Below are positions 32,216 through 44,600 of a stretch of DNA of 64,000 nucleotides, in pieces. Each line of letters begins with the position of its first letter. Positions within the stretch are counted from its first letter, which is position 1. The stretch covers positions 186,001-250,000 of the forward strand of contig MU858051.1 of assembly GCA_033297075.1 (NCBI GenBank), in the 5' to 3' direction. A program made the position numbers and the translations under genes. The notes below the pieces were generated by a model, which saw nothing but the letters and a program-made list of their open reading frames with translations, was not told the DNA's origin and did no database searches. The stretch is from Rhypophila decipiens (Eukaryota > Ascomycota > Sordariomycetes > Sordariales > Naviculisporaceae).

Positions 32216-34675
32216 ATGGCTCAAGTAGACGACGAGCTCGTATTTCAGGAGGATGATCACAGGGTAAGCTTCTGTCAATCTGATCTGACTCTCAAATTCG
32301 AGTTGTTAATTATCTATCGTATTAGGGTGCATACATCTTCACCGCACCCGGCGCAGAGAACGATGAGGTTTCTGCAGCTCCTTCCTCATCCAGACCAGCA
32401 AAAAGGAGACGGGTGAGTTCCGCCGCCGCTACAACTGCGAGCCCGAGCAAACGGCAGCGAGAGCAAACGCAAAAGAAGAAAGACAGCGCTGCCTCAAACT
32501 CAGCAGCCCAAAACGGGACAAGTATTGTCCAAGAAAACGACAACGCCACGGGTTCATTCGTCCCGTTATTTAACGGCGCCGAGTCAAAAGAAGCTGTCCT
32601 GCTTAGGAAAGAGACCTTCGAGGCAGCATGGGATGGCTGTCTTGACGAGAGGATCCAGCGGGTTCTGAGAGAGGCGAATCAGAACACGCTGGATGAGGTT
32701 GGGTCTTTTATTGAGCATGCTGGCGAGCTCGAGAACAGCAGCAGGGGAGGGGGGAGGAAAATCCCCGCGGCATTTATTATCACCGGACCGAATATTGCGT
32801 CCCAGGACCTGCTTTTTGAGCAGCTGGCTGAGTCGCTCTCCGAGACGGCGCAGGCTAGGGTTGTCAGGCTGCGGGCTGCTGGGGCGCCGAACCTCAAGGC
32901 TGCGTTGAAGAAGATTATTAGGGATGCTGCTGCGGGGGGAGTTAAAGAAGAAGAAGAGACGGAGGGTGATGGTGCCGAGGTTTCTGTTGGTGGGGATGGG
33001 CGAAAATATCTCGATTACGACCTGGAAGGCTTGCACGCCTTTTTGAAAACTAAAGACTCACGTCGGGTTATTGTGGCGTTTGAAGACAGCGAGGCGTTTG
33101 ATAATGGCTTGTTGACGGACTTGATCGCCTTGTTTCATTCCTGGCAAAACCGCATTCACTTCTCGCTGTTGTTCGGCATCGCCACCTCGGTCGAGCTGTT
33201 CCAGGCCAGACTGCTCAAGGCGACTGCCCAACAGCTGTACGGTGCCCAGTTCGACGTCGTCCAGGCTGACTCGGTCCTTGAGAGTGTCTTTAAGAGCGCC
33301 GTGGCAGGGACCCAGGCTACGGTTCGACTGGGCCCGAGTCTGCTGAGGAGTCTTCTTGAGCGTCAAAGGGACCAGGTGGCTGGAATTCACGTTTTCATTA
33401 GCTCACTCAAGGTAATTAATTGTCCCCGGTTTCCTACTGCAACAATGCGAATCATGCTAACAGTTGTCAACTTCCCAGTACGCCTACATGTGCCACTTCT
33501 ACGCAAACCCCCTAAGCATATGTCTAGCCGAAAACAAAGAAAAAAACATCGTCGAGAAGAATATACTCCAACCTCAGCACCTCCAAGCCCTCCGGACCCT
33601 GCCCTCCTTTCGATCCCACGTCGAGATAGCAGTAGAAGAAGACCGACAATTCGCCCACGCCCAGCTTCTCATCCAGGAGGACTCGTATCTCCGCAAAACA
33701 ACCTACTCCCAGCGAAAAGAACGAAGACGATATGTCCTAAAGCTGCTCCGATGTTTACACCTGTTAACCTCTTCGGGTCTACTCAAAGGCTCGTTCCCAG
33801 ATGTATACGTCAACGCCCTAGAAAACGGAATTGCTCTGTCCAATAACCACTGCTTCTCCCAGGTCATCGATACAATCAAACGCCTGACGGCAGAAAAGGT
33901 ACTGTCCCTTGCCCGCTCGCTTACCCGCGCAATCAAGACAGGAAGTGCCGAACTCGACCTCCCCGGCTGGGAATCCCAAGACGAGGGTCTCCTCAGCCAA
34001 TTCACCTATACAATCGAGCAAGTCTCGACTCTCCTCCGCCAGGCCGCAAAATCAGGAAACCCCCTGAAAAGTAAATACACAGCGCAGAGCAAAGTCCTCC
34101 GAACAACGGTCGTGGCGCAAAAGGTGCAACTCAGCCGAGACAGCGCGACATTAACAGAGCAAGACAAGAAATTCACGACAGTGGTGGATTCACTTATCGA
34201 CACCCTCGGCGCATTCATATGGCTCCAGCCGATCAAAGACATATTTCTCAACGAAGTCTGGGTGTATAACTCCCGCAAGCCCTATCGCGAGGTATTCGTT
34301 CCTCGTCCCGGGATGGTGATTGATCGTGCGCTGGGCAGGCCGCATGATTATCTCGGTTGCGAGTGCTGTGCCCCTGTTAGAGCGCAAAAAAAGGGGGATG
34401 CAGTGGTTATGGGGAGTATGCCTGCCACGGCGATTTTGTATCATTTGTATATGGAGGCTGGGTCGCTTGTTAATGTGGCGGATTTGTGGGCTGCGTATTT
34501 TGCGCTTGTTGGGGATGAGGAGGGAGAGAGAGAGGGAGAGGGAGAGGGTGGCTGCTTGGATGAACGGACTGCGTTGGTGCATTTCTATCGCGGCTTGGCG
34601 GAGCTCAAGGTTTTGGGGTTTGTCAAGGCGAGTAAGAGGAAGGCGGATCATGTTGCCAAGTTGAAGTGGGTTTGA
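32216..34675 (+). CDS. orc3: Origin recognition complex subunit 3 (776 aa)
   Basis: Three exons: 32216-32263, 32326-33411 and 33479-34675, all junctions phase 0. The first exon encodes MAQVDDELVFQEDDHR. A disordered, basic N-terminus (about 25-75) precedes an AAA-like domain. Its P-loop position reads IITGPNIASQDLL and lacks the GKT/S residues, as expected for Orc3, which does not bind ATP. A long helical insertion follows, and a C-terminal winged-helix region with DIFLNEVWVYNSRKPYREVF and HDYLGCECC. The CHFYANPLS segment at the exon 3 start is characteristic of the Orc3/Latheo family. The protein is a structural subunit of ORC, which marks replication origins and loads MCM2-7. A Glu/Gly/Arg low-complexity loop (about 724-734) is a local insertion. 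Confidence 0.92.
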
Positions 34676-35999
34676 TGTGATATGGCTATGGGCTGGGGAT
34701 GGAAGAGATGGGGATTCTTGTTCACGGGCTCAGTGGCATGGTATATTGGTCGGGCTTGTGAGTTTGATACTCGTGTGAGGGACATCGTTTAGGTTTTTTG
34801 CAGGTGGCATTCCTCTCTATTCCGAACAGTATCGTCACCGGCAAAAAGACTGCACGTGCGTACTCAACCTCGGGATCAGCAAGTACACATCAGGGGCTTT
34901 GTTGACATGGTGATAAGATTATGAGGAGCGTCTTAGATCATGTTATCGCTGAATATGTCTTGTTATTGTTTGGCTATTTCGGTCATGTTCCCATGGGGTT
35001 AGGCAGGTTGGTGGCAAGTTGGGCAGGGTTAAATTAGGTTGTGAACAACAGCAGTTGGGTTTCTTTGTTGAGGTCATCATCAATGCAATTGTTTGCTTCG
35101 AAGTAGACTCGGTATAGAGAGAAGCAGTCGTCACGAGATGGCGGGAATCAACGGCCCAAGTGCTGTTGTTCATGTTGGCGAAAATGTCTACTTAAATTAG
35201 GACCGAGTCTTCTGAACAATCCAAGACATTGTGTTGTGAGCCGGACAAAGCAAGAGTCGGACCTCAACATCGACCCAATATAGTATCGACGTAAATAACA
35301 AAGGACAAAGACCAAGTTTTTCAACGGGTTGGTTGCTGTTTATAACAATTTAATCCGCTAACCAGCCGCCCTCGACAAAGAGCATGTTTTGCTGACCTGT
35401 TGCCCTCGTGCCTTTTCTTTCATGGGCGATCAGATACAAGAGCGTCGGCTTCTTCGCTCGAAGGGGAGTGAGTTATCTAGATGTTGATACAGGCTATCTT
35501 ACCTACTCCAGCATTTTTTCAGCAGAGGGATTATCAAGACTTGTCTTGATAACTATTATCTAGTAAAACAAATCAAACAGATCTCTTCTTCTGCGTACGC
35601 ATCTTTGCTGCTGGCAGCTACCACCTACCTTGGCTATCATTCCATACTCATCTATACTGGCACACATACGCCATATTTTACATCACCAAGAAGCATCACA
35701 GTTAGTCAGTCACTGTCTGACTTGCAACTCGAGATCTTCACACATCTTATAATCCTTAACTCTTACTCTATACTATCTAAGAAACTCCGCAAGGTTTTTT
35801 CACATTCCTATTACACCTCTGATAAAGCTCTTCTTATTCTCTTTATTTTTATATCTGAGCTAGAGCTATACTTTACTGCTTACCAGTTTAGTTCCTACAT
35901 ACCTCCTATTCTTGAAAACCAAGAGACACGTCTACCTCCACGAGACAAGCCACCACCACCACCACCACCACCAACAACAACATTTAAACCTCACTCAGA
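34676..35999. other. Intergenic region upstream of the 187-aa gene
   Basis: About 1.3 kb. It is AT-rich in the middle, with a pyrimidine/CA-rich leader (about 35600-35999) that includes a CAC repeat near 35951-35973. Open frames running from 35605 are out of frame with the gene downstream and have no recognisable features. Confidence 0.45.
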
Positions 36000-36563
36000 A
36001 TGGAACCCCCAACACCAACAGAGAACCGCTTCTTCCGCCGCGAATCCCAGGCATCCCAATCCCCCTCGTCTCCAAACCAACAACAACCCCCAAGGATCCA
36101 AACAGAGTCCCTCGCCACCCAAACAAGCCAACCCCCCTTCCACCCACTCTTCCCCAAAAAGATACAAACCCTCTCCCTCCCGCTCGCCCCCTTCGTGCAA
36201 CTCACAAGCGGGCTCGTCCACCCAGCCTTCCCCCAGACCCTCCTGCACTTCTGGCTCCTGACCAGCGACCAGCTAGACGCCCTAGCGGCCTTTTATCACC
36301 AGTCTCCCCCCTGCGAATGGACAGCCCACTACCCCTGCCCAATCGTCTACCATGCTGATCTCAGCCTGGAAGAGAAACGCAGAAAGATAGGAAAGTTCAT
36401 TGGCCTGCGCGGGTGCGAGACGCCTGTTCAGACGAATGTAGATGAGAATAATAATGGGTTTTGGGGACGGGCCAAGACCGAGGACGAGATTATGGAGGAT
36501 GCGAGGCGGGCGAGGATGAATCAGGAGGAGGACGAGATTCGACGCAAGATGGGCTGGTATTAA
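36000..36563 (+). CDS. Unknown 187-aa protein, Trp/aromatic-rich core
   Basis: Single exon. The first about 45 residues are Pro/Ser/Gln-rich and disordered. The core (about 48-187) begins FHPLFPKKIQTLSLPLAPF and continues with LLHFWLLTSDQLDALAAFYH, then EWTAHYPCPIVYHADLSLEE, KIGKFIGLRGCETP and a helical end, EIRRKMGWY. The dense aromatic core and sharp motifs argue for a real, conserved fungal gene. I do not recognise its function. There is no signal peptide or membrane span. It is convergent with SEC66; its 3' flank (about 36632-36655) carries GCAAGCAAGC units. Confidence 0.72.
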   Translation: MEPPTPTENRFFRRESQASQSPSSPNQQQPPRIQTESLATQTSQPPFHPLFPKKIQTLSLPLAPFVQLTSGLVHPAFPQTLLHFWLLTSDQLDALAAFYHQSPPCEWTAHYPCPIVYHADLSLEEKRRKIGKFIGLRGCETPVQTNVDENNNGFWGRAKTEDEIMEDARRARMNQEEDEIRRKMGWY

Positions 36564-37197
36564 AAGCCGCCGAGGAGAACTGTATTTTGTTGGATTTATT
36601 TTTGTTGAACAAACTTGTGGGTTAGAAAGCGAGGCAAGCAAGCAAGCAAGCATAGCATAGTATTTGTTTATTCATCATACAGGCGTACATAAAAACATGT
36701 AAGAGGGTCGTTCGGATGACTATTCCCACCCTCTGGACAAAAGTACATCAACCGTACCCAGTAATACAAACAAGTATCAATCCAAGAATGAATTTTTACC
36801 CCAAAGACGTGATTGCCCAAGTGACTTATCAGCAACCAACTTTCATGTTCCAAATTTTCGATTTCGAACCAGCCAGTCATGTCAGCAAGCAACCGAGGAA
36901 GGAGGTCTAAATACGTAGTAACAGGGGTGAATATGAATAATGTGATGTAAAGATTAAGACCGGAAAGGTGAAGAGAATCAAGTGAGACAACCCAAAGTAA
37001 AACCATAAGAAGAACCGCGCAAAGATCAGCCCACAACGCCATGCCATAATGCGAAACCTTCATCTTGGACACCCGTGTAACACCCACCCACAACTTGCCC
37101 CCGTTTTTGCTTTTCCTACTGTACAGTGAAAAGTGCGGAATAGCTTTGTATCTCTTTAGAAACGTAGATCGCCCTCTCGAGTCGAAATAGACTCCCT
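36564..37197. other. Convergent 3' flanks of the 187-aa gene and SEC66
   Basis: 634 bp. GCAAGCAAGCAAGC followed by ATAGCATAG lies at about 36636-36660. Nothing coding is supported. Confidence 0.5.
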
Positions 37198-38067
37198 CTA
37201 TTTCTTCCCCTTCTTCTTCTTGGAGCTGGGCGTCGCTGATGGCGTGTCGGTCTCCACAAGCACAGGCTCCGAGTCCTCGCTGGTCACAGATTTCGCTACC
37301 GCTGATGCGGGGGTGGCCGTTTTCTTCTCGTCCTCATCAAGCTCCTTCATGAAGTCCTTCTGGATGCTGGCCCGCCTCTTCTCCCACCACTCCTTCTCGC
37401 TGTCGACGGTAGCCTTGATCTCATCCATCCGCTCGCGGAGAACAGTATTCGCCACGATCTCGTTTGCTGACTGGAAAATAATCTGGCCCCAGTTTGGTGC
37501 GAGAGCGTTGGCCTGAAAAAAGTGAACACGAAGGGTTAGTACTGGAGAAAGGAGTGTCTGCAAACGGTGATTGCGCATACCTCCATAACGACATCACGGA
37601 GCTCCTCCTCCATCTCCTTCTCAGCGCGCTGGAACCGCTGCCACAAGTCATCGCCGACGCTTCCCCTTTGCAACAGCGAGCTGCAGGCGGCCTTGGCGGT
37701 GCGGATCTGAACGATGCGGTGGATGTCTTCGACGGCGCGACGGAGTAGAGCAGCTCTGATGATGCTATCCGGTACCTTGGGCGCCTTCTCGGACCCCTCC
37801 TCGGGTTCCATGTGGAGCAGCGACTGGTAAATGTTGCGCTGGAGGTGAGGGCCGAACCATGGTGCTAGGTTTGCGCTTTGTGCTGCAGACCAGAGAGACG
37901 CATTAGTTTGGCTGGTACATATATGTCGCAGATTAACCACGCCTTCTCCTGTAGAACATACCGGCTTTTCTCTTTCGGTAGATGGCAGAAAATGTCCAAA
38001 ACGCTCCGATCAAGACGACCAAGTAGGCCAGGAAGACGGGAAGGCCCCGCCAGTTGATGTCGAACAT
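37198..38067 (-). CDS. sec66: SEC66/SEC71 subunit of the Sec62-Sec63 ER translocation complex (240 aa)
   Basis: Three exons in transcription order: 38067-37962, 37882-37581 and 37512-37198, with donor GTATGT at both introns and acceptors CTGCAG and TTTCAG. A single N-terminal membrane segment (about 9-29, PVFLAYLVVLIGAFWTFSAI) is followed by YRKRK, as in a type III signal-anchored protein. The cytosolic part matches yeast Sec66 in order and spacing: an RNIYQSLLHM helix, RAALLRRAVEDIHRIVQI, LLQRGSVGDDLWQRFQRAEK and LAPNWGQIIFQSANEI. The C-terminus is a Lys-rich tail ending KKKKGKK. Sec66 supports post-translational protein import into the ER with Sec61, Sec62, Sec63 and Sec72. It is head to head with NPL4. 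Confidence 0.9.
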
Positions 38068-38802
38068 GATATCTGACTCGGCTTTCGCAGTTCGGTTGCT
38101 TAAGGAGGGACACTTGCGAAAAACACAGATTGGTCAAAAAGAAAGGACGGTTTGGGATGACCGAATTACAAAGAATTAAAAGTTCTCCAACGTGGCTGCT
38201 GTGAAAGGGCGTCAGTGGTGGTGGTTGTAGCCAAATATTCCAGTTCAAAAGACAACCCCTGCCGAATTTGGTCCGAAAGAACAGCTTGACAAGTTGCAAC
38301 AAAACCGCAAACTGCTGCTGTGGCCTGAAGCGGCTGGGCGGGAAGGTTGGCTTACACAACCACGGGAGCAAAGGTCTTGGCAGGTTCAAAGCCGAGACGC
38401 TAAACCTGGGGCGGCAAGGGTACGTACCTTTTGTCTACCGGCTTTTGGCCAGGTGGCGACAGACCGACAACGTCTGGCAGCAAGGCGGCATGACGGTAGC
38501 TTTGGGTTCGTTCGGGGATCACCCCACTTCCACGACTGCCCAGGCACGACTGAATGACGAACACTAATCAAGAAGCTCCCCTTCGCCCTGAAGCTTATAG
38601 AACGACCAAAGAAGATTCTCCTTTTATCGAAACCCTGGCGTTTATAAATTTACTCTAGAAAACTTCTCGTCTATTCCACTGTTATTTGACCTCCAGAAAT
38701 CATTCAACCACCACCTTTCAACACCCTTCTGAATACCAGAACGATTCAAACCCATCCCTCCCAGAGCTCCGCTTCCACACAGTATACCGATCAACGCCCA
38801 CC
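38068..38802. other. Bidirectional promoter region, SEC66 and NPL4
   Basis: 735 bp between divergent start codons. No coding frame or RNA gene is supported. Confidence 0.5.
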
Positions 38803-40920
38803 ATGCTTGTCCGGTTACGCGCCCCCGATGGCATGTTCCGCCTGACGGTAGAAAAGGACGATACATTTGGAGATCTTGGTCGCCAGGTAAATACTGTTGT
38901 CCTGAAGCGAAGCTGCAGCTCGTAGCTAACAGACACGATATAGCTTCTGCCCAAACTTCCCCCAAATGTCGACCCGCCGTCGATCACTTTCTCGAACCAA
39001 CCTAACCACGGTGAGGCGAAAAGGATTGGCGAGATTGCCAAGTTTAAACTAAGTCAAACAGGTTTGAGGCAAGTCGTGACTATTCCTCTCGTAAATGTCC
39101 TCTTTGGCTGACCTTGCCTCCTTGACCAGCCACGGTGACTTGATTTTCGTTAGGTACAAGCTCAAGGATGCCGCGGAGAACGGCGACACGAATGGTGATG
39201 CCTCAAAACCGGCCGTTTCCTCGTCGACTAACCGTCTAAACGGGAAACCCATCCTGCCGACCGAAGACCACCCCATCGACCCAGCGCCCCTAACGTCGCC
39301 CGAGGTCAGGATAAAGAATCCCTGGGAGGTCATTAGGCAATCTCCACTGGACGACCGGCTCGATAAAGTCGATGGCAAGATCCCAAGAAAGTTCGACACC
39401 AAGATGTGCCGTCACGGCCCGAAAGGAATGTGCGACTACTGCATGCCGTTAGATCCTTTCAACGCAAAATACCTGGAAGAGAAAAAGATTAAGTACATGT
39501 CGGTACATTCATATCTGCGGAAGATTAACTCCGCCACAAACAAGCCCGAGTTAGGAAGCTCGTTCATCCCGCCACTAGTTGAACCCTATTACCGCGTCAA
39601 GAGGGACTGTCCGGCGGGTCACCCGCAGTGGCCGGAAGGTATCTGCACCAAGTGCCAACCCAGCGCCATAACCCTGCAACCGCAGACATTCCGAACGGTG
39701 GACCATGTCGAATTCTCATCACCGCAGATTATCGACAAATTTTTGGATGCCTGGAGACGCACAGGTGCACAACGACTCGGATACCTATATGGCAAATACG
39801 TCGAGTACGATGTGGTGCCCCTTGGTATCAAAGCAGTCGTGGAAGCTATATACGAACCGCCACAAATTGATGAAGTTGATGGCATCTCTCTGGAGGCCTG
39901 GGAAAACGAAAACGACATCAATGAGGTCGCAAAGAACTGCGGGTTGGAGCAAGTTGGTGTGATCTGGACCGACCTTTTGGACAGTGGGAAGGGAGACGGC
40001 AGTGCTGTGTGCAAAAGACATGCGGACTCCTACTTCCTGGCATCACAGGAGATCTGCTTTGCTGCGCGGCTCCAGGCTCAACATCCCAAGGTGACCAAGT
40101 GGAGCGACACAGGGCGATTTGGCTCCAACTTTGTGACGTGTATCGTGTCGGGCAACGAAAAGGGCGAGATTTCCATTTCGTCCTACCAAATGTCCAATGA
40201 TGCTGTTGAGATGGTTCGGGCGGACATCATCGAGCCTTCAGCCGACCCTGCGGTCATGCTGGTGCGTGAGGAGGAGGAAGATGACGGCTCAACGAGCAGG
40301 ACGAGATATATACCCGAAGTCTTCTACCGCAGGATCAACGAGTACGGCGCCAACGTACAGGAAAACGCAAAGCCGGATTTCCCCGTCGAGTATCTCTTCG
40401 TCACCCTCACCCATGGATTCCCCGAAGCACCTAAACCTCTCTTCACCGACGAAGGCTTCCCGATTGCGAACCGCGAATACGTTGGAGAGTCGCAGGACTA
40501 CTCGGCGGTTGCGAAAATGCTCAAGGTCAACCAGAAGGCAGAGAATTTGGACGTCTCAAACTTTCAACTTTTGTGCTTTATCCACAAAATGGGCGTCCTC
40601 TCAAAGGTACGTTTCTACACTGTATTCCGGTACTTGCAGATTGCTAACTTGAATTACTCTCCCTACAGGAGGAGGAGGCTCTTCTTTGCCGGGTAGCGAC
40701 ATCAAAAGACCTCGCCGAGTCCTTCCAACTGCGGTCAACACCAGGATGGCAAACGCTTTACGTCATCCTGCAATCCACTGGTGAGAGACTTCCCAAACGC
40801 TCCAGATCTGACGAAGGAGTTCCCGGAAGCGGGACACCTTTGGCCTCGTCGTCCGGATCAAACGGCACCGATGAACCCCTTGCTAAGCGTTTTGCTGCTG
40901 TCAGGCTGAACGAGAAATAA
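38803..40920 (+). CDS. npl4: NPL4, Cdc48/p97 cofactor (645 aa)
   Basis: Four exons: 38803-38886, 38944-39068, 39130-40606 and 40669-40920. The second intron begins with GC instead of GT. The N-terminus is a ubiquitin-like UBX-L domain ([20 protein letters not shown], residues 1-80). Zinc motifs follow (from C163, [14 protein letters not shown], and [17 protein letters not shown]). The MPN-like NPL4 domain starts at about 261 with [21 protein letters not shown] helical C-terminal domain ends [10 protein letters not shown]. With Ufd1, Npl4 recruits polyubiquitylated clients to Cdc48 for ER-associated degradation, membrane-bound transcription factor release and chromatin extraction. There is no C-terminal NZF finger, as in other fungi. 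Confidence 0.94.
39069..39129 (+). other. GC-AG intron in NPL4 (61 nt)
   Basis: The donor is AG/GCAAGT, the ideal context for a GC donor, and the acceptor is ACCAG. It restores [18 protein letters not shown] across the junction. No GT in the neighbourhood gives the needed phase without losing conserved residues. Confidence 0.8.
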
Positions 40921-41623
40921 ACACATGTCCGGCTGTTCGATTACTCATCACAAGAGACTCGAGGAGGATGAGAGTAGACAGAATATGGAGGATCAGTTTC
41001 ACCTACCTGCTGCGAGCAGTGCGCGGTCTATTGGAAGTAACGATGAGGTTGGAGGGGGAGTGTGGCTGAATTATTACATGATGGCATGCATGAGACCTGG
41101 ATGGGCGGTATCTGGCGCAAGCATGGTCTTTTCTATGGAATGGCGTTTTGCTCTTGGCCATTCTTTGCAAAAATACACCGTGGTTCTGGTACAATAGAAC
41201 GATACCATATCATTATTGCGTTTCTTGGGCCACACAGAAACGGCAAAAAGTGAAAAGACTCTGCGCCTAAAGGGTTCTTATCGATCTACACTTGCCTTTA
41301 ACTTCCCAAATCCTCTGCCCCTTTTTCAGCAGCAGAAGGACAGGAAAATCCCCGAAATCAAACAAGGAAACACGAGAGACTAATGGTATCCTCCTCATTT
41401 TGGAATCACCTCTTATATAGATTGGAAAGTAGACACATAAAACCCCACAAGAATAGACAAATTAACCCCCGTTTTCCCGCTGGCAAAATGAATAGAGAAA
41501 AAAGATCCAACCCTTTGAATAAACGCCCGTGCTTTGCTTTAGCTTGTCAACCGCCTTCGCTAAACCCCGCGATTAACCTTCTTTTTTTCTTTTTTTTTCT
41601 TTATACCAAAATTATTATTCTAT
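40921..41623. other. Convergent 3' flanks of NPL4 and the carbamoyl-phosphate synthase gene
   Basis: 703 bp, AT-rich, with T runs next to the synthase stop codon (about 41580-41600). No gene is supported. Confidence 0.5.
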
Positions 41624-44600
41624 TTACAAAGGCTTGCCGCCGATAAACTCGGACCACCTGCGGACCTCCGATGGGATGCCCTCGGGGCGGGGAAGCTTCT
41701 CGCTCATGCACTGGGCAAAGAGCATAGCGGTCTAATGTGCGTTAGTCAAGGGGCTATGAGACGAATTCATGGGGGCGGACAGAATACTAACCTGGGGCTC
41801 CATAAACAATGGGACACCAAAGTCGACGGCGTTACGACGCATGACATAGTCGACATCGTGGATCGTCTTTCCACGGGCCTGCGCAAGGTTAAAGACACCG
41901 CGGATGTCGTACTTCTTAAATACCTCACGAAGAGCGCGCTTGTCAGTGGTGGGGAACTCGATCACCTCAACGTTGATCTTGCCCTTGGCGCTCGACTCGA
42001 GGAACTTCTTGACCTCCTGGTCGGCAGCATACAATTTGTAGCCGAGAGGGCTGAGGTAGTCAACCACAGTGGGCAGCCAGTTCTTGTTGAGCTGACCGCC
42101 AAAGAGGAGACCCTCGCCGGGTTCGGGCATGCGGAAGTTCATGGCAGACTGGAGAGAGGTCCAGTAAGCCTCGACAAGGTTCTTGCCGAAGCACGCCATC
42201 TCACCAGTCGAGGCCATCTCGACGCCGAGGAAAGGATCGGCACCGGCGAGACGAGTCCAGGAGAACTGGGGAACCTTGGTGGCCAGGTAATCACGCTTGA
42301 CGGCCATCAAGTCAGTGGGCTCGGGGACGTCCTTGCCAACGAGGGCCTTGGTAGCAACATCAATAAAGTTGACACCCAAAACCTTGCTGACGAAGGGGAA
42401 AGAGCGGGAAGCGCGGAGGTTGCACTCAATGACCTTGAGCAGAGGAGAGCCACCCTCAGGGTCTTCGGCCTTGATGATTTGCATGTTAAAGGGACCAGTT
42501 ATCTTCCAGGCCTTGGCAACCTTCTGGGCAATCTCCTTCACTCGCTGCATGGTGGTATCGTCGAGGCTGGCAGGAGGCAAGACCAATGTGGCGTCTCCAG
42601 AGTGGACACCAGCCTGCTCAACGTGCTCGCTGACGGCATGGACAATCAACTCACCCTTGGAGGCGACACCATCGACGTCGATCTCCTGAGCACCCTCAAT
42701 GAACTTGCTGATAACCACAGGGTGGTCGGGGGAGACATCACTGGCAGCCTCCAGCTTGTCTTTCAGGTCCTCCTTGCTATGGATGACGGTCATAGCGGCT
42801 CCGGAAAGAACGTAGCTGGGGCGGACAAGGACGGGGTAGCCAACAGCGTCAGCAAACTCCTCGGCAGCTTCGACCGAGGTGAGCTCCTTCCAAGCGGGCT
42901 GGTCAACTCCGATGCTGTCCAAGATCTCGGAGAATTTTTGTCTGTCCTCAGCCTTGTCAATATCCCGGGGATCGGTTCCGAGAACCCTGGCGCCGCCAGT
43001 TTCTTGCAGACGGAGGGCAATGTTCTGGGGCAACTGGCCACCGACGGAAACCACAACACCGGTAGCACTCTCGAGCTCGTAGATATCCATGACACGCTCG
43101 TAGCTAAGCTCCTCAAAGTAGAGCTTGTCAGCGGTGTCGAAATCTGTCGAGTAAGTCTCGGGGTTGTAGTTGATCATGACAGTCTTCTCACCCATGGCCC
43201 TGAGAGCAAGGGTGGCGCTCACAGCACACCAATCGAACTCGACGGAGCTTCCGATACGGTAGACACCGCTGCCAAGGATGACGGTACCCTTGTCCTCAAA
43301 AGTAACGTCGTGAGAGGAAGCATTGTAGGTTGTGTACAGATAGTTGGTGTTGGCAGGGAACTCGGCGGCCAGGGTATCAATCTTCTTCACCCACGGCCTG
43401 ATGCCGAATTCTAACCTAGCAGCGCGGACCTTATCCTCCTTGCTGCCAACAGCGGCAGCAATCTGCTTGTCAGAGAAACCCAGCTTCTTGGCCTTCAAGA
43501 TATGCTCCTTCTTGAGACCCTGGAGGCTTCCGATCTGCTGGAGCTCTCTGGTGCAGTTAACAATGTTCTCGAGCTTGTACAGGAACCACTTGTCAATCTT
43601 GGTCAGCTCGTGGACCCTGTCGACAGTGTAGTTCTCGTGGAGCATGGCCTGACCAACAGCCAACCATCTACGGTCGGTGGGGTTCTGCAGCTCAAAGTCG
43701 AGGTCCTCAAACTTGGCGCCCTGGAAGCCCACAAAGTTGGGGTCGACCTGTCTGATGGCCTTCTGGAAAGACTCTTCGAAGGTACGGCCAATCGCCATAA
43801 CCTCTCCAACAGACTTCATGGCGCTGCCAATGTCACGCTTGACGTGCTGGAACTTGGACAGATCCCAGCGGGGAATCTTGGTGACGATGTAGTCAAGCGA
43901 GGGCTCGAAATTGGCAGTGGTGGTCTTGGTGACGGCGTTCGGGAGCTCAGGCAAGCTGTGACCAAGACCGATCTTGGCAGCAGTGTAGGCCAATGGGTAG
44001 CCGGTGGCCTTGGAGGCGAGGGCAGACGAGCGCGAAAGACGGGCATTGACTTCAATAACCCTGTAGTCCAGGCCATCTGGTTGCAAGGCGTATTGTACAT
44101 TGCACTCGCCAACGACACCCAGGTGGCGGACAATCTTGATCGCAGCAGATCGGAGCATGTGGTACTCCTCGTCGCTCAAAGTCTGACTGGGAGCAACGAC
44201 GATCGAGTCACCGGTATGGATGCCCAATGGGTCGAAGTTCTCCATGTTGCACACAGTGATGCAGTTGTTGTTGGCATCGCGGACGACCTCGTACTCGACC
44301 TCCTTCCAGCCCTTGAGCGACTTCTCAACCAGGATTTGCGGGGACAGGGTAAGGGAGCGAGCGGCCATGTTGCGCAGCTCCTCCTCGTTGTTGGCGAAAC
44401 CAGAGCCAAGACCTCCTAGGGCAAAGGCAGCTCTGACAATGATGGGGTAGCCAATTTTTTTGGCGGCATCGAGAGCCTCGTCGACGGTATTGACGGCAAT
44501 GGACTTGGCGATAGGGATGTTAATCTCCTCGAGGGCCTTTGCGAACAGATCTCTGTCCTCGCTAAGCTCGAGTGTCCTCACACTGGTACCAAGAACCCTG

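Noticed and set aside
35605..36261. 218-codon plus-strand frame overlapping the start of the 187-aa gene
   Set aside because: It is in another frame, is Pro/His/Ser-rich because of the CA-rich leader, and competes with a frame that has sharp conserved-looking motifs.
39041..39129. GT-donor alternative for the second NPL4 intron (GTTTAA at 39042)
   Set aside because: It has the right phase but a weak donor, and it would remove the conserved FKLSQTGL residues that the GC donor keeps.
41735..44419. Long plus-strand open frames opposite the carbamoyl-phosphate synthase gene (559 and 305 codons)
   Set aside because: They mirror a strongly conserved enzyme on the other strand. Open antisense frames are expected with GC-rich third codon positions, and the translations show no domain.
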